Both the position numbers and the translations under genes were made by a program. The notes below the pieces were generated by a model, which saw only the letters and a list, made by a program, of their open reading frames with translations, ran no database searches and was not told where the DNA came from. Source: Haliclystus octoradiatus (lineage: Eukaryota; Cnidaria; Staurozoa; Stauromedusae; Haliclystidae). From it: DNA of 64,000 nucleotides. Below are positions 32,412 through 44,100 of the stretch, in pieces; within the stretch, counting starts at the first letter, position 1; each line of letters opens with the position of its first letter. The stretch lies in NCBI GenBank assembly GCA_916610825.1, contig OU744446.1:17356538-17420537 (forward strand). The letters run 5' to 3'.

Positions 32412-33628
32412 GAAATGGCATTATTTGGCACACTGTTCAGCGCTTTAAATTACATAAGCGTGGAAACTATTTACCTAGCGTAATTATCGACACTACCTCG
32501 TGTGGCTATTTTCTCTTCAATAAGTTCTAAACTTGATAAAGCCTCCCGTGTCCCCCCATTTCGTTGTATAACGTATATCCTTCTGCGCTTGGATGTTTGC
32601 AGTCGTAGGTTTTGAAGGGATTTGATTTTCGCCTGCTGCGTTTTATTTACTTTGGCCTGCTCTCAAATCGGGAGAGAATAAGATCGAGCCAACTATCGTT
32701 TTGGTCATAGAGACGTTGTCCATCTCTCTGTGCCATTTGTTTTCGATTTCGGATCCATGCTGCAACAGTTTCACAGTTCTCAAAGACACTCGAGCAAATC
32801 GCCCGTCGGGAACTTGGAAAGAAGATGGCATTGTTTGGCACGCCGCTGTACATGTAAGGGATAATAAAATGAAAATTATTCAGATGGCATGATTATCGAC
32901 ACCATCCCGTGGCTATTTTCTCTCAAATAATTTTAAATTTGACCATTTTGCCTTCCGTGTTCCGCCAAGTTACCGGATAGCGTCCTTCCACGCTTGGATG
33001 CTTAATAAATCACTTGAAACTATATGGACTTAGCAAAAAGCAACCATCGCTATCATTACTATTTTAATCGCGTTGTCAGACTTTGGAATGCTTTACCGGA
33101 AGAAATAGTTCATTCAACTTCATTAACAATTTTCAAGCTACAACTCTCATCTTACTTTATACCATAATACTATTTATTCTATTACATATAAACTTTATTA
33201 CTCATACAACTAATTATAATTATACAGTATTCAAATCATTTGTAAAAATTTAACCATATAGTTTAAGTGTTGCTACAGTATAGTGACCTTCTATGTGTGT
33301 ATTCTTTGGAAATTTTTTCCGATTAAAGACATATATATATATATATAAACGATCGCTAATCCTTCAAAATAGTTCTGATAAAGCTCTTTACATGCAAATT
33401 GCCTAGATTCTGGTAAAAAACACCGTCTAAACCACAATGGAACTGACAATCGTAAAATTAGACTTGAATCAACTTGCGCAAAAAAGATTTTTCTAACATC
33501 CAGCGATTTTTATACAACGAAATGGAGAAACACGAAAGGCAAGACTTGTCAAGTTTAAAAATTATTGAGAAGAAAATAGCCACGAGATGGTGTCGATAGT
33601 CATGCGAGCTAAATACTTTCCACATATA
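32412..33628. repeat. Three-copy local repeat (two direct, one inverted)
   Basis: A unit running from ATGGCATT(A/G)TTTGGCAC through ATTATCGACAC, GTGGCTATTTTCTCT, CCGTGT and GCTTGGATG occurs at about 32412-32596 and 32824-33001 on the plus strand. Its central part occurs inverted at about 33481-33628. The copies are diverged but keep the order of all landmarks. It is of unknown origin and non-coding. Confidence 0.7.
33043..33347 (+). mobile_element. 3' end of a non-LTR retrotransposon with AT microsatellite tail
   Basis: The plus-strand reading gives FNRVVRLWNALPEEIVHSTSLTIFKLQL followed by a stop near 33165. It is the conserved C-terminal end of many CR1/Jockey-like LINE ORF2 proteins (R...LWN.LP..... 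S...FK..L). About 160 bases of 3' UTR follow, then an (AT)n tract at 33331-33347, typical of a LINE tail. Confidence 0.75.
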
Positions 33629-33629
33629 T

Positions 33630-34370
33630 TTTATTTAAAACGTTTATTTTATTTAAAGCTCTAAAATGAATATTACGACTCAAAGATATCACGTCTTATT
33701 TGTGCATTCTAAAAGAAGCTATTATATGGCTAATAAAAATGCATATAGTTTATATAAACATTTGGTCCTATTCCACACGTTGCAAGTATCAGACGAAGAA
33801 AGACAGACCACACTATAGTCTCACGGCTATTGAAGTTGAGCACATAAAGCATAATGAGATGACAAGGCACGGTGAAACAAGACGAATAGCGAAAGAAGTT
33901 AGAGAAGGCGAAGCAGGCTCAATTCAGACCACTAAGCATGAGAACGGAAAGTTACCAAAGAGAAGATCCAGGAAAGCGTTGAAATGAATAGTATGGCATG
34001 GACATGGAGGCAAAGATCGAGTTTTCATACTTATGATGATATATACGACACCAGAAATAATAACAGAGGGCCAAATACCAGAGTATTTCAAAAAGTTGAT
34101 TTAAGCTTTGGAGGCAAGTGAAATGTTGCACTTGCGATTAGAAATGTATAATACTAAGGAAACAATTCAGAGGAAAAAGAACGTGTTGTTGTGGAACAGG
34201 ATATTCAGAAATTATAGATAATATAATCCAATGTACTGCGACAAAAAAGATTGATGGTACCAACGTTATTCAACATATTTGTAGCAGTCGATGACATTGG
34301 AAAAGCAAAACTATTTGGCTTTTCATAAGCAAACGCATGATGAAAAACCTATTTTGAAGCTAGGGAAGTA
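33630..34370 (+). other. Unrecognised stretch with weak reverse-transcriptase-like traces
   Basis: An open frame at 33700-33987 (Lys/Arg-rich C-terminal half) and a segment near 34255-34320 reading PTLFNIFVAVDDIG resemble LINE reverse transcriptase only weakly. Frame continuity is absent, so this may be a badly decayed LINE. Confidence 0.3.
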
Positions 34371-34373
34371 TTT

Positions 34374-34905
34374 TCAATAATCAAAGTATCCAAATTGAAA
34401 AACGAGAATTCACCTGGTGTTATAATTTTATTTTGTTTCGGTGATAAATTTCGATTCTGAAAATCTAATAAATCTCTTCCCGTTCTTGTAAATCTCTCAA
34501 TATTCTTGTATCAAATAAACACCAACCAAAGCATTAAATTTTAAATCAGTCCAGGTGTAGTTTTCAACTCTGTCTTCTGTCCACAATTCGTATGACGCTG
34601 GTCGCAAGTGAATTGATTTTCGCGTTACAAATTTCTTCAAGCGTCTAAATCCCTTAATAGGTCCATCTTCATTGCTCTTGTAACTCCCTAAACCAGTTCA
34701 ATGATAAAAAAAATTAGCAGAGAGGCTTGCATGCTCATGTTCGTTTTCCAAAAAAGTTTTTCCAAAATTGCGTGCGTGTGCAAAGGAGACACAGAGGCGG
34801 ACCGTGTATATACCATGAAAACGAGTGATTGAAATCTTGGTCCAGATTTCGAAGACAAAAATATGCAAATGCTGTTGGTCATTCTATGGTCTTTAATTCA
34901 AGTTG
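34374..34905. repeat. Dispersed ~530-bp repeat, copy 1
   Basis: A second copy lies at about 63069-63610 in the same orientation. Shared landmarks in order are ATCAAAGTATCC, TTCACCTGGTGTTATAATT, AAATCTCTTCCCGTTCTT, AATATTCTTGTATCAA, CAATTCGTATGACGCT, AAGTGAATTGATTTTCG, TGTGCAAAGGAGACACA, CATGAAAACGAGTGATTG and GTCCAGATTTCGAA. It extends to about 34885. Identity is high over most of the length with indels. Confidence 0.85.
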
Positions 34906-35073
34906 AGCTCGTATAGCGACCGCCGGTCAATGTTGCTCCTTTAAGCGAAGCACAAAATATGCAATTGAAAATATTGAGCATTTACTTAATAATTTAATTG
35001 CTAAATAACAAGCAAATGATAATATCTAAAATTAAATATAAGCAGCATGTATTACAAGAGTTAGTTAATATAA

Positions 35074-35079
35074 TTTATT
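35074..35079 (-). promoter_or_regulatory. Candidate poly(A) signal of ArfGAP1
   Basis: AATAAA on the minus strand, 41 bases downstream of the ArfGAP1 stop codon at 35120. Confidence 0.5.
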
Positions 35080-35119
35080 ATTATCAATTCAAATATAATT
35101 ATTCTAATCAGCTTTATTT

Positions 35120-38100
35120 CTATTCGTTGATAGATTTGATTTTTTTGTTACTATGACTACTATTGTCAACAGTTCCCCAATTTTCATCATTTAACCAATC
35201 GTCATTTTCATTACTACTCCATCCTGAATCAGGGGCGGATTCATGAACCTTTTTACTTTTAACTGGTGTAGTTGTAGTACTATTATTACTCCAATCGTCC
35301 GTATGCCAATTGTCTCCCCAACCGTCTGCACTTTGATTAGAATCTGACTGTTGCTTAGTATCAGATTGTTGCTTAGTAACTGTTTCATTCCGTTGCATAG
35401 CAGCAGCTTGAAATGGGTTAATATCGGATGATACACTACCGTAACCACCACCGTTACTATCTACCGTGACATGAGAAGACCTTTGATCTTGTAGAGATCC
35501 ACCTTCACTACCTTGTATAGCATTGTCATTTGAATATCCTTTCGTTAAATATGACTGCAAAGTGAACCAACCGGAAGAACCAGCTGCTTGCATCTAAAAT
35601 GAATATATAAATAAATAATTATATTTTTTAAATGATGTAAAGTATTCGTGCAATCTGATTGGACGAGAACCATTCAAAAACATCAAAACAGCATGGAAAT
35701 AAAAATTGAATCGTATGATCATAATAAATGGTGAATCTCAACAATGCAAACATATATTCTATATATAGTCTACTAGTTTCAAATCCATTTAAGTACGGTG
35801 ATTTGAAAGAACTTGTTTGAAGATATCTTGGCAAGTCTTGGAGTTTAGTTTTGAAGTATTTTATTATCGTTTGTGCGGAGTGCGATCCCCATAATAAGCG
35901 AGAGTTTTTAATTTAAATTGGGTTTAAATTATTTATAATTTTTGGTTTAACCATTCTGCTTCAATATGGCATCCACTAAACCCCTTTTCCTAATCACGTC
36001 AGCTCAGAAATATCCAAGCTAAAACCATAAAGACACCGCGTTATCTTTACATAACCTGCATTGTTATAAGTTGAATTACCTTCGATGCCATTCCGGTCAT
36101 TGATTTTGATACGTCATCTAATAATTTCCCCTCGTTAACCTGTCAAAGTTAAAACAGAAAAAGAATATCTATCTACAGAGTATATAGTAAATGATACATA
36201 GTATATGTGAACAAAATTAAGGTGCATTAGAGATATGACATCCTTGTTGCTGTAATGTAGGTCTCTTTCTTTTTGTTACGATCATCGCAATGTAACAACC
36301 TGACATTACCCATGGATAATAGGCATGAGCGTTTATGGGCGTGATATTACCCAAATTATCCAGGAACTTTTCACGAACAGTTCATGACGGGCTCATTGCA
36401 TCATTAAAACGTAGGTAATTTCACGTTCTTACACAAAATAGTTCATGAACTGATCATGGATACTCTAGGGGATGATTATTGGCCGTTTATAAACTCATGA
36501 AGATTTTTTCTAGAGGTAATTCCAGCACCATCGAAATGCTGTTATTGACACAAATATTATCATTAATAAATAATTCACACCTTCGTTGATACAGACGTTC
36601 CAAGTTGTTGGGCCTTAAAAAGGGAATAACAAGAGTGAATCTCAATACAAATATCTTAAGCAGTGCATGATAAAAGGTTTAGCCTGACGTAATCCTAGAA
36701 CAATTTCAAAATTTTCTACTGAAGGTATTTCTACTTTCGTCTGAATTTGCTCTAGCCTCTGTAGAATTCAGGATCGCATGATATGATAATCATTTTGTCA
36801 GACCATTGTCCTAGATAATACATTCTGCATTAAGCCCTGCACAATTTAGCATATACCTTATAATTATATCATTGTTTGTTTCTGTTATGCGATATGTCAG
36901 TAAGTTGAGGTCGGACAACAAACTGCATACGTAATACTATATCATGAATTCGTGATTGTGGCAATGTTATAAGTTATACTGTTATACCTTCTCACATGAA
37001 GTGGTGTCTGTTTACTATTGTTTCTTTCCATTGTCTGTCAGTGTTTTGAAGTCGAACAACAAACTTCATACGTAAAAAATATCGTGATTGTGGAATGTCA
37101 TGAATTATACCTTGTCACATGCAGTGTTGTCTGTTTGTTATTGTTTTTGGTCATATTCAGTGTTGTCTGTTTGTTATTGTTTGTGTTTAAGTCATTGTAT
37201 GCCAGTGAGTTGACACAGGCAGCGAACTTCATAAGTAAAAAAAAGCAAACTAGAATGTGAACAATTCATTGTATTATTTTTATAAATTACATACATAAGC
37301 ATACATCTCTATTGCCTTGGATCATGGCCAGATGATAGATGTTATATAGACAAATACTATGGTAGACAAAGGCCTGATAATATGCTGCGTTTGTTGGATT
37401 ACAAGCGAGTTTTAGTATCAAGTTTTAATGCCCCTGACGTCACACATAGATATGGCAATCAAATACCCTGTCAAATACTACTTAGAAAATATAGAAGTAT
37501 AAGGTCGATGTAGTAACACTGATGTTCAAGTGTTGTCTCTTGATATTTTTCACATTGCGAAAGGAAACCAATTCTTATTTTTGGTTTTTCGTAGATTGGA
37601 ATCACATAATTAACTTTATTTGCTTCCTAGCGGAAAGGTAACACCACGTCGAAGTTTAACAGTGCATGGACGTTGAGTGACCTAATTTTCATGAACTTCT
37701 CAAGAACTTTTCATGAACTAATCCTGAACAGTTAATGGACAGCTTATCAGGACTATGAATAGTTCAAGCGGATCATAGACAAATCATGAACGCATTACAA
37801 TGAATAAAACATGTAACTCATAGAACAAGAAATTTTAATGACTTTGTCAAATGGCTACATAAATTCGTGAACCAGACATTCATACATAAAATACCATTTA
37901 CCTTGTTTGTAGCTGGTTTCAGAACTGACTCATTGACAGTAGAACCGATTTTAACCGCCTAAATAAGAAGAGGAATAAATTATGACTACAATTACTTCTG
38001 ATTTAGATACACGACTTTAACAATGAGATATTATATGACAGCATACTGTTGTGGTAAATTGATCACCATCTTTGTTTAAGAATAAACCTGATGCACTGTT

Positions 38101-41100
38101 TAATGCAATAATACATCACTAAAACATGACAAGAGGTTATAGCATCACCTGATTGTCAGGAGTTGTCAAGTCTTTGAGAAATTATTCAAACCATTCACAA
38201 TGCACATCACATGTTCAATTCATAAACTCACACTCTTCACAGGGATGTACAGTACTTCAAAATTCTTACAGCGGTACCAGCATTGAAGCAGCATAGCTAT
38301 GTCTCCATGCCGTATCATACATGTTTCAAAACAGCGTACAGTAACATATATCACGTGTCTGTCTATTTTTTATGAAGGAGTGGCACACACAGGGCCACAC
38401 AGCTAGACAATCAAATGTTTTACAGTTTTTTGGGACAACATTATCATTCCATCAATAGGATAGCTATGACACAAAGCTGTTGCCCAGCCCAAAATAGTAA
38501 TTTTGAATTTTTCTGGAGGGAACTGGAAATATATTCTAACGACATTTGCAATACCTTCTCTGATGCAACACCAGCAACTTGTTGAGCACCGGATGCTAAC
38601 GCACTCCATCCCTAAGAAAATACATCAGTTATATATAAATCTGCTATTTTACAACAACCATGCCAGCTGCGAAGCTCTGGTTTTCTCAAATTATTGAAAC
38701 AGATAATGACTTACATATATATTTCAAAGAGCATATGATAATTTTGATAATTTTGATAAATTTTAAATATATAGTTTATATTCTTCTTGTATTTAAGTGA
38801 ATCGAAAAAAAAAATAGTCTGATTTGAATTATGCAGTCAATTTTAATGACGGATAATCCTGTGCGCCGACATTAATGCTGTAAATTAGATCATAGACAGA
38901 CGTTTACATATCGCAGCATAAGGTCCTGAAGCTTACTAACATCCCATCCACATAAGTTGTAGTGGCCAGGGTGTGACAAACGTTTCGATCTGCCAGGAAC
39001 TGTGTTGTTCCATTGTAAACCTTCTGGGATTGAATCTACAATTTACAAACTTCATAGTTTTGAAGAATTGATCTTAAAATTTTAAAAATTTGACATAACT
39101 TTGAAATAAGATGTATGGATTCCAAAACATAAAAAATATGAAATCCAAAAATGATAAATTTTGAATAAGAAAATAATCATGATAAGATTGGAAACCTTCT
39201 GATTTTGTGCTGGCCTTCCCGGAACCAGGAATCCCACACTTTGTGACAGCCTGGCAATGAGTATATTTGTCTACTGTCAAATCATTTATTAAATGTAAGC
39301 TGTTTGATTAGTATGCCTGAAAGCCTGCCTTCTTTGTGATTATAATGAAACATGTTAACGGATATATCAACCTTCTAAAATACAAATAAATTGGTCAATA
39401 TCAACAGATGAGCTTTTAATATGTTGATTCAATAGAATGAGGTTTTATTACTGAAGCAGCCGTGATCAATATATAGTAGAAATAGTGCTATAACAGGAAT
39501 ATGGTGTACTTATTGGTCATCAGCATTCTCCTTAATACAATATTATTTCAGTTCCTAGCCTGTTGTTAAATGTTGGAGAAACAGTACCCCGCGTAGATCA
39601 GTTCAGGAGTTCATGAACAGTTCATGAACGTTCAATGGCTCCAATTTTCATGAACAGTTCATGAACCCTCACAGACAGTTCATGAACAGTCCATGAACTC
39701 CTGAACTGTTTTTGCAGGGATATAGCTCAATTCAATTAAGAACAACTCAATCTACTGTTTCACCAAGTTCCACAGTGAGTCTGTGTGCAGGCTATTGAGT
39801 TTCCCTACTGTGTCACTTTTCACCATAGGCATTTCATAAATGTTTACAAACGCTGTTTACAAGACAATAACAGATTGAATCTGTAAAGATAAATATAAAC
39901 ATTAGAGTAATCATACCGATTGAAACGTGTCCCATCCTATAAATTGAAAACAGAAGAAAATAGTTAAAAGTTTATCCGCTAAAGAAAGTATGTTTAGTGT
40001 TGTCTGCCTTTGCTTATCGACATTGTGAAGTTGGTATAGTTGTGAAGCAATACATTACCCTGTCAAAAAGTTTAGGAGTTCACAAAACTAATGACTTCAT
40101 GAGATTTTGCTTATAAGTTCATTCTAGTAGTAGTAGTATAAACTTTTATTAGTTGATTAACTTTAAGAAATGAAATTTACTGGGTTGCCTCTCAATAAAG
40201 TTGTATAATGGTTACTCTGTGCTATGTGGAACAAACTCCAAATAATTCGTTATCTGGTAATGCAATATTCCCGGATTTTATAGCTGGCTAAATTAGCTAA
40301 ATAGGTTGTAGATTGGGAGTTGAGTGTTTGCAATCGAATAAAACGTATTACATTTAATTGTCTAATCTCCATGTGGAAAGTGAAGCAAACTCCTCACTAT
40401 GTTGCTGTTAAAACAGTTTCAAAACCCTCCCATGTCACCAACAAGGTCTGCATCAAATGGTAACTTCTTTGTTGGAGAAGAGCACCCAATATAATATGTT
40501 TGGTGTGGCATCCAGCAGTGGAACCACCTGCCATATAGCATCACCAGTGAATGAAGCCTTGCAATTTACAAGGAAACATTAAAGAGCAATTGCTCAATAA
40601 TAATCACTAAAACATTAACTAATATCCAACTAGCAATGGGTTACCCGCATTGCTGGGTGATCTGCAGTGATAAAAGTTGATCTCACATTTATTTGACAGC
40701 AAATTAAATAGTGTTGGGGTCAGTTGATGGGGTTGACAAATTTTGCAGAATACATGTGTAGAAAAAAGCAATTAACTTTTCCCACATTGAATGTTTATCC
40801 ATATTTTGCAATGAACGGCAAGCAAATAACTGTTCGTTTTAGGAAATAAAGAAATAACCTTTTTATCAGATTATCCATATTTGACGGATTAACAACACAT
40901 TTTCTGAAATTGAGTTTCGATATAACACTGTCCACAGACCACAGTGACTCCACACATGCCTGGTTATGGTAATCGAATAGGGAAAAACCCTTGTTTTGGT
41001 ATTCTGCGGTAGGGAATAGCAGAAGAAATCTATAGAAAAGTTTTCGTTCATTTCGATACAAAAAGGATAAACCAAAAATTGGAACAAAACTTCTACTATA

Positions 41101-44100
41101 ACCAGGTTTAAAACTCAGCAGTTATAATGATAGAATTTACAAAAAATTGGATGAAATATGAAGAACTGATGAATGAACATCTGATTTTGGGAACTCTCTT
41201 CAATGTTAAGATTGATTTTATAATTGAATAACTATTAACTACAGTACTTCGATCCTTCATATAAACTATTGCATTCATATTTCCTCTATGTTATAAAATT
41301 GTATATCATGAATGTATATCAGTACTAACCAGCTCCTGTATCAACAGAACATAATATAACGTTACTACCGATAAACAATCCATCAAAAATTTCTGAATCT
41401 GACACGGCACACTTTCTCATGAACTTATATTTAGAGTTGTTAATTTTATTGAAGTCCTTCAATCCAAAGATATATACGTTTTACACTTGAAACATATTTT
41501 CACAAGATTCAATGATGAGGTTCTGGGATTTAAGCGACCAGATATATTTACCTGATGATGAAGAACTACTCTTTTCCGGTTGATAAGAACTACCAAATCC
41601 AGCGTATTTACCTCCTTGGCTAGGTGGCAAACTTCTGCAAAAATAGAAATGGTTGAAAGATAAATAAAATTAAAATGTCCCATGCAAGAGTTACAGTGAA
41701 ACGTATGCAACGGGTATACCTGTCTACTTTGGGAATCGACATTATTGTAAGTTATGCAGTGGTAACCTTTAGACAGGTATGTTTCAATAAACTTTAGACT
41801 TGTCAAGGGCGATGCAGAAATTCAGGTTGTCATTGGATAGGGGTGATATTTACAAACAGTATAATTTAAGCCATTGGCAAACGACTCAAATATTCAAGCA
41901 AAACATCTGTTTATTTGTCTGATGTGTTTTTTTAGCAATGTTTTGAAGCAATCTTTTTAGGAGCGACTAAATGGATCTGACTTTCTCAACATTTTCTAGA
42001 ATATCTTCATTGAGCTTAAAGGAAGCCATGGAGATGCCACATCATTGTAAGGTTTGGATAAAATTTAAACAAAATGGTCTGACGAGACATTGAAGGTGTT
42101 TAATGCAAAAATCCAAACTGTGATAAAAAAAATTGTGTTTGATGGCAAACAAACGAAATACACAATCAATCAGGACTGACAAATCGAAGGAGCGGCTAAG
42201 CAACAAGGATTTTTGAAGAATTTAAAATATCTGGCAAATCTTGTTGGCGTTTTCCCAGGCTTTATACAGGCTTGTAAAGTTCTAATAGACTAACAATAAT
42301 TGAAATCAGGTGTTACACATTATCAGACATTCTTAAATCAAATCTAGAAGCTATTCTATTCTCCGGGTTACTTTTGAGCATGATGTTGTATTTTCTTACT
42401 CTGATTTATTTGCATTGTCCGATTGTCTTTTGGTGAAGAATTTATCACGCTCTTGATGTAGATCCAATCTAAAAACAATAAATGATCATTGTTAAATTAT
42501 TAACCGGTAATATAAGAATGGGACTCTGCATTTCCATATTCTCCGTAGATATAGACTCTGACGGAGTCACTTGCAGGCCTACTTAATGTAGCAACATTGA
42601 CCGGTAGTCACTACGAGCTCAACTTGAGTGAATCTTAGAGTAAATTCAATGACCAATGTCAGTCATGGCTTCAAATTTCAAGTTTCAGCATGGCTTCAGA
42701 CACAGAAACAATACAAATGACAAACACGCACATGACTATAAGCGCGTAGAGCCCATCGGCCATTTTTTCCCCTTTACTGAAATTGAAGAAACAATTAAAA
42801 ATTTAGCTTCTATTCAATGTTTATACATTACAATTACTCAGATTAGATAAAAACTTTACAATGCCTCTTTCTTAAATGAAGACAACCTGTGTAGATATTA
42901 TTTATTTAATAATACGTTGCAGTTTCCTATAGTACATCAGCTTTGGACCTCTGGCAAAATTTCATTAATCAAAATCAGTCATTCCTAGCATCTACACATT
43001 ATTAACTTAGAAAAAAAATAAGCAGAATTTGACAGCATAATGTACAGATTAAGCAATTCAGAGTTTGAATTAAACCTAGAATTAAATAGTAAAATTAGAA
43101 CTCAGATTAATGAAAAACAGCCAAGGTAATACATTTATGATATGAAAAACTGCCGGGCCAAAAACAACTATCCATTTTCTATACATAACCGTCTGATGGA
43201 CCATTTATATCTAGTGATTGGACAAACTGAACCGATCGCTATGAATTTACAAAACAACAATAAGAGAAACAGAAGCTTGACAAAATTAACTTTCAAAAAT
43301 TGGACAATAAAATTAATTGGTTTGCTTGAGTTGATAATTTAAAATTCATCATCAGGTAATGGCCCAGTATGGATATGGGGTTATTGATTTAATAGAAAAG
43401 TCAATATCTGTACAGCAATCAATTAACAAAATAAATAATCATCTAATAGCGCCAATTAAGAAAAACCAAAGAAATAATACCAATTTGTTTGTTCATTCCC
43501 CTCAACGATACTTTAAACTTACTGTGACATTCCAAGAAATGATTCTAGGTCGTTCTTAGATTCATTTGAATTGTAGCTTTGTGAACTCATAACAAGTGCA
43601 GGTGATTTTTTTCCGTTTAATGATGTTTGCGATCGATTTGAACTCAATCCTGTCTTCTGTGGTTTGTGATTTCTCGCTTCAGATGTTGCTTCTGACCATG
43701 TTTTACCTTGTGCAAGTGTAGATATCTGAAAAAGAAAACACAATTGACTATCTGCATCAGACAAAAACAAAATTATCAAGCTCAATGAACATACCTACAT
43801 GGCAATGTGATGAAAATGAAAAATGAAAAATAGAGGAACTGAGGTAGTGATATTACACCATGCAATCAAATGTAAATCACTACCTAACTGTAACTCATTG
43901 CATAATTATAAACAATAAAAAAAACAGTGAAAATATTAACGAAAGTTTGTAAAGTTCATGAACTGTTTGTCCACCGTTCAGGAGTTCATGAACAGTTCAT
44001 GAACTCAATTAATTTTGTCATAGGGGAGGTTATCAATAAACACAATAAGAAACTAAAGAAATAACATAAAACTACCAACTAAATAAAAATTGATATCAAC

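Noticed and set aside
41459-41806. 115-codon minus-strand ORF over ArfGAP1 exon 6
   Set aside because: Shadow frame; the spliced frame (41552-41634) gives the conserved KYAGFG segment.
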